Below are positions 14,671-22,114 of a stretch of DNA of 23,634 nt, piece by piece. The translations under genes and the position numbers were made by a program. Source of the stretch: an uncultured Collinsella sp. (GTDB lineage Bacteria > Actinomycetota > Coriobacteriia > Coriobacteriales > Coriobacteriaceae). The stretch covers positions 1-23,634 of the forward strand of contig CABRHR010000022.1 in assembly GCA_902470835.1 (NCBI GenBank), read 5' to 3'. The notes under the pieces are model-generated. The model searched no databases, was not told the DNA's origin, and saw only the letters and a program-made list of their open reading frames with translations. Each line of letters opens with the position of its first letter. Position 1 is the stretch's first letter.

Positions 14671-14683
14671 GCTCGGGTAGAAT
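14671..14683 (+). promoter_or_regulatory. Possible promoter -10 region of the dnaJ-like gene
   Basis: GCTCGGGTAGAAT has TAGAAT at 14678-14683 and shares its first nine bases exactly with the lepA promoter. No clear -35 is present. A second A+T-rich -10-like element, TATATA, lies at 14692-14697. GGTA and TACC flank GAAT here as a small dyad. The gap 14668-14725 otherwise holds only the AGGAGG ribosome-binding site at 14711-14716. Confidence 0.4.
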
Positions 14684-14725
14684 TACCGGAATATATACGC
14701 TGCTGTGAGCAGGAGGTTGCCGCGC

Positions 14726-15829
14726 ATGGCGACGATGAACGAAAAAGATTACTACGAGATTCTGGGTGTCTCCAAGGACGCCACCTCGCGTGATATTCAA
14801 AAGGCCTTTCAGCAAAAGGCCCGCAAGCTCCATCCGGACGTCAACAAAGAGCCGGATGCCGAGGAAAAGTTTAAAGAGGTTTCCGAGGCCTACGCCGTGC
14901 TTTCGGATGAGCAAAAACGTGCGCGCTACGACGCCATGCGTTCTGGCAATCCCTTTGCCGGTGCCCCTACGGCTTCACCCTATGGTGGCGGCTACGCCGG
15001 CAGCGCAGGCTATGGCAATCCTTTTGAGGGCGGCTTTCCCTTTGGTGGCGCCTGGGGCCAGCAGCGTCGCGGGCAGGCTGCCTACAATCCCGAGAACGGC
15101 GCCAATGTGGTCGTCGATATCAAACTCGACGCCAAGGAGGCCAAGGGCGGTGCCCGCAAGACCGTCCGCTACACGCGCTTCGATACCTGTAGTCACTGCG
15201 GAGGCTCGGGTTCTGTCTCCTCCGAGCATGCACATACCTGTCCGAGCTGCGGCGGTCGCGGCCACATCGACGTCGACCTGTCCTTTCTGTTTGGTGCGGG
15301 CACGTTCCAGTCGGTCTGCCCCGAGTGCGGTGGTTCCGGTAAGGTCGTAGCCGACCCCTGCCCTCATTGCGGTGGCAGCGGTCGTACTCGCGTAACCTCC
15401 GAGCAGACGATTGAGTTTCCTGCCGGCACGCACGATGGCGATGAGGTCCGCATTAGCGGCATGGGTCATGCTGGCACCAACGGTGCCGCGGGCGGCGACC
15501 TGGTCGGTCGCGCCCATGTTGAAGCCGAGCGCTTGGAAGGCAAAGCTCGTACCGGTTTTTACCTGATGGGCATCGTGGCGCCGTTTTTGGTACTCTCGGC
15601 CATCTCGGGCGTGTTCTCGGCCTTTGCCGTGATGTGCTTTATTCCGTTTACCATGGGCCTGTTCATGGTGCTTTCGGACGGTGTGCTTCATCGCAGCCTG
15701 CTGTGGTGGAAGCGCGGTGCCATGCAGTTTGCCAACGGTTTTGCCAACGGATTTATGTTCGCTCTCGTGTCGGTTTGGTTTGCGAGCTGCTCGCAACGTG
15801 CCATGCTTTCGCCCTACGCAATGCAATAA
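14726..15829 (+). CDS. DnaJ-like co-chaperone with C-terminal membrane segments
   Basis: The protein has 367 residues from the ATG at 14726, chosen for AGGAGG at 14711-14716. Residues about 6-70 are a J domain with the HPD motif at 36-38, which would stimulate DnaK. A Gly/Phe/Tyr-rich linker covers 74-111. The first substrate-binding domain starts near 126 and is interrupted by four complete zinc repeats: CSHCGGSG (155-162), CPSCGGRG (172-179), CPECGGSG (198-205) and CPHCGGSG (212-219). It ends with TIEFPAGTHDGDEVRISGMG. At about 270 the normal DnaJ second domain and dimerisation region are missing. In their place are hydrophobic segments at about 277-300, 301-318 and 338-354, with a basic loop (HRSLLWWKR) between the last two. 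By the positive-inside rule the chaperone part faces the cytoplasm. No frameshift is apparent, and the other frames contain no lost DnaJ end. Role is inferred: a membrane-tethered DnaK recruiter. Confidence 0.85.
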   Translation: MATMNEKDYYEILGVSKDATSRDIQKAFQQKARKLHPDVNKEPDAEEKFKEVSEAYAVLSDEQKRARYDAMRSGNPFAGAPTASPYGGGYAGSAGYGNPFEGGFPFGGAWGQQRRGQAAYNPENGANVVVDIKLDAKEAKGGARKTVRYTRFDTCSHCGGSGSVSSEHAHTCPSCGGRGHIDVDLSFLFGAGTFQSVCPECGGSGKVVADPCPHCGGSGRTRVTSEQTIEFPAGTHDGDEVRISGMGHAGTNGAAGGDLVGRAHVEAERLEGKARTGFYLMGIVAPFLVLSAISGVFSAFAVMCFIPFTMGLFMVLSDGVLHRSLLWWKRGAMQFANGFANGFMFALVSVWFASCSQRAMLSPYAMQ

Positions 15830-15843
15830 CATCTAGCCCTCTG

Positions 15844-15871
15844 TTTGCGGCCGGCCCTGCTTGGGTATAGG
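15844..15871 (+). promoter_or_regulatory. Possible dnaJ promoter
   Basis: TTTGCG (15844-15849) and TATAGG (15866-15871) are 16 bases apart. The bases before the -10 (GCTTGGG, 15859-15865) resemble the lepA and dnaJ-like promoters. Neither a CIRCE element nor a HAIR (HspR) operator was found in the 81-nt gap, so there is no visible heat-shock repressor site. Confidence 0.4.
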
Positions 15872-15910
15872 ACGCACTGTGACAAGAATGAAAGTCGGAA
15901 GGATTCGGTC

Positions 15911-17059
15911 GTGTCGGAAAATAGGGATTACTACGAGGTACTTGGCGTCGACAAGGATGCCGATGCGCGGACGATTAAGCGCGCGTTTCTAAAGAAGGCC
16001 CGTACCGTACACCCGGACGTTTCGGACGACCCCGAGGCCGAGGCCAAGTTCAAGGAGCTCAACGAGGCCTATTCCGTTCTTTCCGATGAGCAGAAGCGTG
16101 CTAACTACGACCGTTACGGCACTGCCGACGGCCCTGGTGGTTCGGGCTACGTCGATATCAACGATATCTTTGGTGGCATGGGCATGGACGACTTGTTCTC
16201 GTCGTTCTTTGGCGGCGGTGCCGGCGGTGGCGCCCGCAGCCGTCGTGAGCGTCGTCGCGGACGTGATATGGCCATCTCGCTTTCAGTGACGCTCGAGGAG
16301 GCGGCGCTCGGCTGCAAAAAGACGATCAGCTATGACCGCCTTGCTCCTTGCGAGGACTGCAATGGAACCGGTAGGGCAGAGGGCGCACAGGAAAAGCAGT
16401 GCGGCCGCTGCCACGGTACGGGCTACGTCACGACGGTCCAGCGTTCGTTCCTGGGCCAGGTTCAGTCTTCCTCGCCTTGCCCCGACTGCCATGGCGAGGG
16501 CACGGTTATCGACCATCCCTGCGAGACATGCGACGGCCAGGGCCGCACGCCTTCGCATGAAAAGATCGACATCGATATTCCCGCCGGCGTTTCGACCGGT
16601 CGCCAGCTGCGTGTGAGCGGCTTTGGCGAGGCCGGCCTTCGCGGCGAGCCCTCGGGTGACCTGATTGTCAACGTGCGCGTTGCCGACCATGAGCGCTTTA
16701 AGCGCAACGGTGATGACCTGTACCTGGTGAGCGATATCTCGATTGCGCAGGCTGCGCTCGGCTGCGAGATCGAGGTCGAGGGCATTATGCCCGACGAGGT
16801 CGTTAAGGTGACGGTTCCCGCCGGCGCTCAGTACGGCGACACCGTGAGCGTCAATAATTACGGAATGCCGCGCATTGGCGGTGGCGGTTCGCGTGGCCGC
16901 CTGATCGTGCAACTGCGCGTGGTCGTTCCCACCAATCTTTCCAATAAGCAGCGCGAGCTGCTCCGTGCTTTTGCCGATGAGATGGGCGATGACGTCGCTT
17001 CCGGTAAGAAGTCGGTGACCGACCGTATCAAGAGTGCCCTCGACGATATCCTCGATTAA
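15911..17059 (+). CDS. dnaJ: Chaperone DnaJ (type I)
   Basis: DnaJ delivers unfolded substrates to DnaK and stimulates its ATPase. The 382-residue protein is full length and canonical. It has a J domain with HPD at 34-36, a Gly-rich linker (about 72-118), and a zinc region with CEDCNGTG (147-154), CGRCHGTG (164-171), CPDCHGEG (190-197) and CETCDGQG (204-211). Both beta-barrel substrate domains follow (IDIDIPAGVSTGRQLRVSG and VVKVTVPAGAQYGDTV), then the C-terminal dimerisation helix. The GTG start at 15911 has GGAAGGA at 15897-15903; upstream in-frame starts lack such a site. It directly follows the membrane-linked DnaJ-like gene. dnaK and grpE are not in the window. mtaB follows after 9 bases. 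Confidence 0.95.
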   Translation: MSENRDYYEVLGVDKDADARTIKRAFLKKARTVHPDVSDDPEAEAKFKELNEAYSVLSDEQKRANYDRYGTADGPGGSGYVDINDIFGGMGMDDLFSSFFGGGAGGGARSRRERRRGRDMAISLSVTLEEAALGCKKTISYDRLAPCEDCNGTGRAEGAQEKQCGRCHGTGYVTTVQRSFLGQVQSSSPCPDCHGEGTVIDHPCETCDGQGRTPSHEKIDIDIPAGVSTGRQLRVSGFGEAGLRGEPSGDLIVNVRVADHERFKRNGDDLYLVSDISIAQAALGCEIEVEGIMPDEVVKVTVPAGAQYGDTVSVNNYGMPRIGGGGSRGRLIVQLRVVVPTNLSNKQRELLRAFADEMGDDVASGKKSVTDRIKSALDDILD

Positions 17060-17068
17060 GGAGCCCGC

Positions 17069-18361
17069 GTGCTCGCACCCCATATTTCCGTCGTCAACCT
17101 CGGCTGCCGTGTCAACCGGGTTGAGTCTGACCGTATCACTGCCGATCTTATGCGCCTGGGCTTTGCTATTGTGGAGCCTCAGGATGCCGATCTGATCGTC
17201 ATTAACACCTGTGCCGTTACGGGCGAGGCCGAGGCCAAGACCCGTAAGGCCGTCCGTCATGCGCTGGCCCATCCAAACGAGCCCTATGTGGTCGTGACCG
17301 GATGCGTGGTCAATTTGCATCCCGAGGAGCTGCTGGAGCTTTCGGATCGCGTGATCGCCGAGCCGTCCAAGATCGATGTCGCCGAACGTGTCTGCGAGGT
17401 GCTGGGCGTTGAGTCCGATAGCGTTCCCGCCTGCAGCGATGGCGAGGTGGTCGATGCGCTCGGTCGCTCTCGCCTGGGCGTGAAGATTCAGGACGGTTGC
17501 AACCATCGCTGCACCTATTGCATTGTGTGGAAGGCTCGCGGCCCCGAGCGCTCCGTGCCCGTCGAGTCCGTGCTTGAGCAAGTTCGCGAGGCCCAGGAGG
17601 CCGGCGTGCCCGAGGTGGTGCTGACCGGTGTGAACCTGGGTGCCTACGATGGCAAGAGCGCGACCGACGAGCATGTCGAGATCGATGAGCTGCTCGAGGC
17701 CATCATGGAGCGCACGTCTATTCCACATGTGCGCATCTCCTCGGTTGAGCCCATGGATATCTCTGAGCGCCTGCTTAAGGTTATGGCGCGCTATCCGCAG
17801 CGTATCGCCCCGTTTTTGCACCTGCCCGTGCAGTCCGGCTGCACGGCGACCCTGCATCGCATGGGCCGTCCCTATAGCGCCGAGGCCTTTGAGGACACGG
17901 TGCGTATGATTCGCGCCAACTTGCCCCAGGCGTCCCTTTCGTGCGATGTCATCGTCGGTTTTCCCGGCGAGACGGACGATGAGTTCGAGGAGTCGCTGGC
18001 GCTGTGCCGCCGTGTGGGTTTCTCGCGCATGCACGTGTTCCGCTATAGCAAGCGTCCCGGTACCCTTGCTGCCGATATGCCCGACCAGGTGCCGCCCGAG
18101 GTTATGGCCGAGCGCAGCCGCTGTATGCGGGCCGCCGCGCAGGAGCTCGCTATTGCCGACGCTCGTCGTCGCGTGGGCACGGTCGAGCGTGCCGTGCTCG
18201 AGTATGGTGACAACCTGACGCTCGGCTCGTTCCATCATGCCCGTCTTGACGATACCTGTGGACTCACAGCCCCGTGCCTGCTCGATGTTGCTATCATCGG
18301 AGTCGATGATTCCGGCTTGGTCCATGCGCGCAGGGAGGTTCATGGAAGCCTCGAAGATTAG
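17069..18361 (+). CDS. mtaB: tRNA t6A37 methylthiotransferase (MtaB-like)
   Basis: MtaB adds a methylthio group to t6A37 of ANN-decoding tRNAs using two iron-sulfur clusters. The 430-residue protein has the N-terminal methylthiotransferase domain, with cluster cysteines C13 (NLGCRVN), C48 (NTCAVT) and C79 (TGCVV). The radical-SAM motif is QDGCNHRCTYCIVWKARG (C144, C148, C151). A conserved HLPVQSGCTATLHRMGRPY segment and a short TRAM-like end follow. NLGCRVNRVESD is the MtaB signature, as opposed to MiaB (TYGCQMN). The GTG start follows AAGGAG at 17058-17063, which overlaps the dnaJ stop. The end overlaps phoH by 20 nt. rsmE, often found between dnaJ and mtaB in related gene orders, is absent here. 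Confidence 0.92.
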   Translation: MLAPHISVVNLGCRVNRVESDRITADLMRLGFAIVEPQDADLIVINTCAVTGEAEAKTRKAVRHALAHPNEPYVVVTGCVVNLHPEELLELSDRVIAEPSKIDVAERVCEVLGVESDSVPACSDGEVVDALGRSRLGVKIQDGCNHRCTYCIVWKARGPERSVPVESVLEQVREAQEAGVPEVVLTGVNLGAYDGKSATDEHVEIDELLEAIMERTSIPHVRISSVEPMDISERLLKVMARYPQRIAPFLHLPVQSGCTATLHRMGRPYSAEAFEDTVRMIRANLPQASLSCDVIVGFPGETDDEFEESLALCRRVGFSRMHVFRYSKRPGTLAADMPDQVPPEVMAERSRCMRAAAQELAIADARRRVGTVERAVLEYGDNLTLGSFHHARLDDTCGLTAPCLLDVAIIGVDDSGLVHARREVHGSLED

Positions 18362-19328
18362 ACTTACCGTTCCCGAGGGTATCGACCCCTCGCGCGTTTT
18401 GGGCGCCGGCGACGGCGTCCTTCGTGCACTCGAGAACTTGGTTCGCGCCCATGTGGTCGCCCGTGGCGATAGCATCGCCGTGAGCGGCGACCCGGACGAG
18501 GTCGAACTCGTGGCGCGCTTTTTCGAGCACGCTTTTCGCGAGGCGGCCGGCGGGCGCACACTGTCTGCCGACGATGTCTCTCGCTGCCTGGCCGTCTTGC
18601 GCGACGGTGAGCACGAGGCTACGTCGCTTCGCGATGACGTGCTGCTTTCGTATCGCGGCCGTGCCATTCGCCCCAAGACGCTGGGCCAAAAGCGCTATGT
18701 GGATGCCATCCGCACGCATACCATCACCTTTGGCTTGGGTCCTGCCGGCACCGGTAAGACCTATCTGGCCATGGCGCTCGCCGTTGCCGCGCTCAAGCGC
18801 CACGAGGTGGGCCGGCTGATCTTGACGCGTCCGGTTGTCGAGGCGGGGGAGAACTTGGGCTTTTTGCCCGGCACCCTCGAGGAAAAGATCGATCCCTACA
18901 TGCGTCCGCTCTACGACGCCCTTTTTGACATGATGGATCGCGAGCGCACCGATGAGCTTATGGAGCGTGGCGTGATCGAGATCGCCCCGCTTGCCTACAT
19001 GCGCGGCCGCACGCTGAGCGATGCCTTCGTGGTGCTCGACGAGGCGCAAAATACCACGCCTGAGCAGATGAAGATGTTCCTGACGCGCTTGGGCTTTAAC
19101 TCCAAGTTTGTGATCACCGGCGACCTGAGCCAGCGCGACCTGGTGGGTCGTCGTGGCGGTCTTGCCGACGTTGAGCAGATTTTGGGCCGTGTCGACGATG
19201 TCGCATTTTCGCACCTCGAGCGCGCCGACGTGGTGCGCCATGCCTTGGTGGGACGTATCGTCGAGGCATACGACACTTATGATGACGTGCGCGAGCAGCG
19301 CCCGCGCGACCGAAAGGAGTCCCGTTGA
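18342..19328 (+). CDS. phoH: PhoH-like ATPase (YbeZ type)
   Basis: PhoH-like proteins are cytoplasmic ATPases, probably RNA helicases or nucleases acting with YbeY in rRNA maturation. The 328-residue protein has an N-terminal KH-like region (about 1-90) and a RecA-like ATPase domain. Walker A is GPAGTGKT at 133-140, followed by LTRPVVEAGENLGFLPGTL. Walker B is FVVLDEAQN at 229-237, then FVITGDLSQRDL as sensor. The ATG at 18342 lies inside the end of mtaB and has GGGAGG at 18333-18338, unusually close at 3 bases. The stop overlaps the ybeY start (TTGA), keeping the conserved phoH-ybeY pair coupled. Confidence 0.94.
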   Translation: MEASKIRLTVPEGIDPSRVLGAGDGVLRALENLVRAHVVARGDSIAVSGDPDEVELVARFFEHAFREAAGGRTLSADDVSRCLAVLRDGEHEATSLRDDVLLSYRGRAIRPKTLGQKRYVDAIRTHTITFGLGPAGTGKTYLAMALAVAALKRHEVGRLILTRPVVEAGENLGFLPGTLEEKIDPYMRPLYDALFDMMDRERTDELMERGVIEIAPLAYMRGRTLSDAFVVLDEAQNTTPEQMKMFLTRLGFNSKFVITGDLSQRDLVGRRGGLADVEQILGRVDDVAFSHLERADVVRHALVGRIVEAYDTYDDVREQRPRDRKESR

Positions 19329-19834
19329 GTGTATTGATCAGCAACGATGCCGAGCTCGATACGCTGCTCGATGCGCAGGAGGTGGAGCACATCTGCGAGG
19401 TCGTGCTTGCCGCCGAGGGCGTTGAGCGTGAAGTCGAGATTTCCCTTTCGTATGTCGACGAGGACGAGATGCACGAGCTCAACCACGAGTGGCGCGGTAT
19501 CGATCGCACCACCGATGTACTCTCGTTTGAGTGCGATTCGGCCTTTGACGATGACATTCCCGCCGATGAGACGCTCGAGCTCGGCGATATTATCTTGGCC
19601 CCGCAGGTTATTGCCCGTCAGGCCCCCGGTTTTGGCAATAGCCCCGCTGACGAGTGCCGTCTGATGCTCGTTCACGGCATGCTGCACCTGCTGGGCTATG
19701 ACCACATCGAGGACGACGAGGCCGAGGTCATGGAGGCCCGCGAGGACGCCATCCTGCGCGATCTGGCGCTCGAGCGCGGCGAGGACCCTAAGCTAGTCCA
19801 CGTCGGCCCCATCACCAACCACGCCCACGACTAG
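19325..19834 (+). CDS. ybeY: Endoribonuclease YbeY (16S rRNA maturation)
   Basis: YbeY is a metal-dependent single-strand endoribonuclease needed for 16S rRNA 3' maturation and ribosome quality control. The 169-residue protein has the signature HGMLHLLGYDH (117-127), with zinc ligands H117, H121 and H127. Upstream lie the family segments NHEWRGIDRTTDVLSFE and LELGDIILAPQVIARQA. The start is a rare TTG at 19325, supported by AAAGGAG at 19313-19319 and a 4-nt overlap with phoH. The C-terminus is somewhat acidic and extended. dgkA follows after 9 bases. Confidence 0.94.
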   Translation: MSVLISNDAELDTLLDAQEVEHICEVVLAAEGVEREVEISLSYVDEDEMHELNHEWRGIDRTTDVLSFECDSAFDDDIPADETLELGDIILAPQVIARQAPGFGNSPADECRLMLVHGMLHLLGYDHIEDDEAEVMEAREDAILRDLALERGEDPKLVHVGPITNHAHD

Positions 19835-19843
19835 GAGCCGTCT

Positions 19844-20221
19844 ATGATTCCCGGATCGAACAAGGACCATCCGTCCTTCTTAAAGTCGTTTTCCTACGCC
19901 ATGGAGGGCTTCGTCACCGCCGTCAAGACCGAGCGCAACATTAAGGTCATGCTCGTGGCGGGCGTGTGCACTGTCATTGCCGGCTGTATCGTGGGGCTCG
20001 ACATTGCCGAGTGGGCCACGATTATCATCTGTTGTGGCCTGGTGATTCACGGCGAGCTGTGCAACACCGCTATGGAGGCTATCGTCGACCTAGCGACCCA
20101 GGAGCTCCATCCGCTGGCCAAGCGTGCGAAGGACATCGCCGCCGCCTCTGTATACGTTCTTTCCATCACCGCCGCGATTGTGGGCGTACTGGTATTTGCC
20201 CACGCGCTCGACTTTATTTAG
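19844..20221 (+). CDS. dgkA: Diacylglycerol/undecaprenol kinase
   Basis: DgkA-family integral membrane kinases phosphorylate diacylglycerol or, in many Gram-positive bacteria, undecaprenol, recycling the cell-wall lipid carrier. The 125-residue protein has an amphipathic N-terminus and three membrane helices (about 33-51, 54-69 and 98-119). The catalytic signature is HGELCNTAMEAIVDLAT (E71, N74, E78, D82), followed by HPLAKRAKDIAAASV. Undecaprenol as substrate is the likelier choice given the lineage, but sequence alone does not settle it. The ATG follows AGGAG at 19833-19837, overlapping the ybeY stop. Position between ybeY and era is conserved. Confidence 0.92.
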   Translation: MIPGSNKDHPSFLKSFSYAMEGFVTAVKTERNIKVMLVAGVCTVIAGCIVGLDIAEWATIIICCGLVIHGELCNTAMEAIVDLATQELHPLAKRAKDIAAASVYVLSITAAIVGVLVFAHALDFI

Positions 20222-20233
20222 AAAGGGATTCCC

Positions 20234-21301
20234 ATGTCCGACAATATGCAGCCTACCGATGAGATTTTGGACGACGAGTCCCTGGACGCGGTGGATACCG
20301 AGGAGCTCGAGGATGTCGAGGAGTTCGACCCGTTTGAGGGTATGAGCGACGAGGAACTCGACGCCCTGTGCGACGAGGACGACAACCTCGCGGGCTTTGG
20401 TGACGTTGAGCCCGGTTTCCGCAGCGGCTTTGTGGCCCTGGTCGGTCGTCCCAACGCTGGCAAGTCCACGCTGCTTAATGCCTGCTGTGGCAAAAAGGTC
20501 GCCATCACCTCGCCGGTGGCCCAGACGACCCGCCGCCGCATGCGCGCCGTCGTCAACCGCCCCGGCTACCAGCTGGTCTTTGTCGATACCCCCGGTATTC
20601 ATAAGCCCAAGGACGGCTTGGGATCCGAGCTCAACAAGAGCGCGTTGTTCGAGCTGAACGATGTTGATGTTGTCGCGTTTTTGATTGATGCCACCAAACC
20701 GATCGGCAGGGGAGACGCCTGGGTTGCCGAGCGCGTCAAGAACGCCCGTTCCAAGAAGGTCCTGGTGCTCACCAAGGCCGATGAGGCCGACCCCGCACAG
20801 GTCATGGAGCAGCTTAAGGCAGCCCACGAACTCATGGAATATGACGACGAGATCGTGACGTCGTCGGTCAAGAACTTCAACGTCGATGCATTTATCGAGA
20901 CCGTTGCGCACTTTTTGCCTGAGGGTCCGCGTTGGTTCCCCGAGGACATGGGTACCGACGCTTCCGATGAGACGCTCGTTGCCGAGTTTGTGCGCGAGAA
21001 GGTCTTGCGCCGCACCCGTGATGAGATCCCGCACTCCGTTGGCGTGATTTGCGATGCGCTCGAGCAGACCAAGAAGGTACTGCGCGTGCACGCCACCATT
21101 TACGTCGAGCGCGAGGGCCAAAAGGGCATCATCATCGGTAAGGGCGGCGAGATGATCAAGCATATCGGTATCGACGCCCGTCGCGATCTTGAGCGCATTT
21201 TTGGCACGCAGGTCTTTTTGGAGCTGGACGTGAAGGTCAAGGCCGGCTGGCGTGACGACGAGGCCCAGATTCGCCGCTTTGGCTATAACGCCGAGGACTA
21301 A
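20234..21301 (+). CDS. era: GTPase Era with acidic N-terminal extension
   Basis: Era binds the 3' end of 16S rRNA and assists 30S assembly. The 355-residue protein has a G domain with GRPNAGKS (71-78), SPVAQTTR, DTPGIHK (118-124) and TKAD (180-183, where NKxD is usual). The C-terminal KH domain is marked by GQKGIIIGKGGEMIKHIG and VKVKAGWRDDE. Typical Era has about 300 residues with the P-loop near residue 10-15. Here about 55 extra residues precede it. Residues 1-60 contain 26 Asp/Glu and no Lys, Arg or His. AAAGGGA at 20222-20228 supports the ATG at 20234, so the extension is probably translated. No downstream start with a ribosome-binding site was seen before the G domain. Confidence 0.94.
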   Translation: MSDNMQPTDEILDDESLDAVDTEELEDVEEFDPFEGMSDEELDALCDEDDNLAGFGDVEPGFRSGFVALVGRPNAGKSTLLNACCGKKVAITSPVAQTTRRRMRAVVNRPGYQLVFVDTPGIHKPKDGLGSELNKSALFELNDVDVVAFLIDATKPIGRGDAWVAERVKNARSKKVLVLTKADEADPAQVMEQLKAAHELMEYDDEIVTSSVKNFNVDAFIETVAHFLPEGPRWFPEDMGTDASDETLVAEFVREKVLRRTRDEIPHSVGVICDALEQTKKVLRVHATIYVEREGQKGIIIGKGGEMIKHIGIDARRDLERIFGTQVFLELDVKVKAGWRDDEAQIRRFGYNAED

Positions 21302-21316
21302 GGGCGCGCGGCGCGC

Positions 21317-22066
21317 ATGGCAGGCTCCCGGACATATCGTACGAAGGTGCTCGTCCTCGATAAGACCAAGCTCAAAGAGACGGACCTGATCTTGACGATG
21401 CTTGATGAGCAGGGTCGGCAGGTTCGTGCCGTGGCAAAGGGCGCCCGCAAACCCGGCGGGCGCCTGGCTGCGCGCTGCGAGCTGTTCTGTACCGTTGATA
21501 TGCTGCTCGCGCATGGACGGTCGCTCGACGTGGTTTCCCAGGCCGAGCTTATGGAGGCGCCGCTCGGCGCTGCGCCCGATTACGAGACGACCTGCGCCGC
21601 AAGCGCGATCGCCGAGGTCGCGCGCGTGTGCTCGTTCGAGGACGCCGAGGACCCGTTTACCTTTGCCATTACGCAGCGAGCGCTTACCCTGGCGGGCAGC
21701 GGGATCGACACGGCGCATATGGACCTACTTGTGGCGGCATATGTCTTTAAGCTGCTATCGCACGTTGGCTATCGACCCGATTTTTCGGCCTGCGTGCTGT
21801 GCGGAGACCCCATGCTGTCGTATTTTTCGCCCCAGGCGGGCGGTCTCATGTGCGGGTCGTGCGCGTCGAGCGTTCCGGGTGCCGAGCTGGTGTCGACCGG
21901 TGAGGTCGCGTGGCTGCGCGCCCTCATGTCGATGACCTTCGATGCGCTTATGGCCGAGAAAATCGACCCGCATACGGCGGCGTTCTTACTCGGGCTTTCG
22001 CATGTGTGGGCGGCGACGCATACCGACCAGCGCCTCCGTGCGATGGAATTCATGTTGGGTCGGTGA
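21317..22066 (+). CDS. recO: DNA repair protein RecO
   Basis: RecO helps load RecA onto SSB-coated single-stranded DNA in the RecFOR pathway. The 249-residue protein has the N-terminal OB fold (RTKVLVLDKTKLKETDLILT, then VRAVAKGARKPGG). A helical C-terminal domain has a zinc site CVLC (C159, C162) and CGSC (C179, C182). The ATG at 21317 lies 15 bases after era. The gap is almost wholly GC (21302-21316), with no clear Shine-Dalgarno sequence and a possible 5-bp hairpin touching the start codon. Translation may therefore depend on ribosomes finishing era. It is the last gene of the long lepA block. Confidence 0.93.
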   Translation: MAGSRTYRTKVLVLDKTKLKETDLILTMLDEQGRQVRAVAKGARKPGGRLAARCELFCTVDMLLAHGRSLDVVSQAELMEAPLGAAPDYETTCAASAIAEVARVCSFEDAEDPFTFAITQRALTLAGSGIDTAHMDLLVAAYVFKLLSHVGYRPDFSACVLCGDPMLSYFSPQAGGLMCGSCASSVPGAELVSTGEVAWLRALMSMTFDALMAEKIDPHTAAFLLGLSHVWAATHTDQRLRAMEFMLGR

Positions 22067-22085
22067 TGATGCGCAGGCGCGGGCT

Positions 22086-22099
22086 GCTTGTGGTAACAT
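22086..22099 (+). promoter_or_regulatory. Probable extended -10 promoter of rpsO
   Basis: TAACAT (22094-22099) is preceded by TG one base upstream, an extended -10 arrangement. The context GCTTGTGG resembles the other G-rich -10 contexts in the window. No -35 was recognised. It would give an rpsO leader of about 100 nt. Confidence 0.45.
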
Positions 22100-22114
22100 A
22101 TCGGCCTGTTGGTA

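Noticed and set aside
15535..15829. Frameshift as the explanation for the DnaJ-like protein's odd C-terminus
   Set aside because: The other two frames over this stretch show no DnaJ second-domain motifs. The actual frame is a coherent run of membrane segments with ordinary codon use, ending in a normal stop.
15830..15910. CIRCE or HAIR heat-shock operator before dnaJ
   Set aside because: Neither the TTAGCACTC/GAGTGCTAA nor the CTTGAGT/ACTCAAG dyad is present.
16283..18676. 797-codon open frame on the minus strand opposite dnaJ, mtaB and phoH
   Set aside because: It lies entirely opposite well-recognised conserved genes, shows no domain I can recognise and is His/Gly/Ala/Arg-rich. Long antisense frames are expected from strong GC3 bias in this kind of genome.
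20090..21718. 542-codon minus-strand frame opposite dgkA, era and recO
   Set aside because: Same reasoning: it is fully explained as the antisense of conserved genes.
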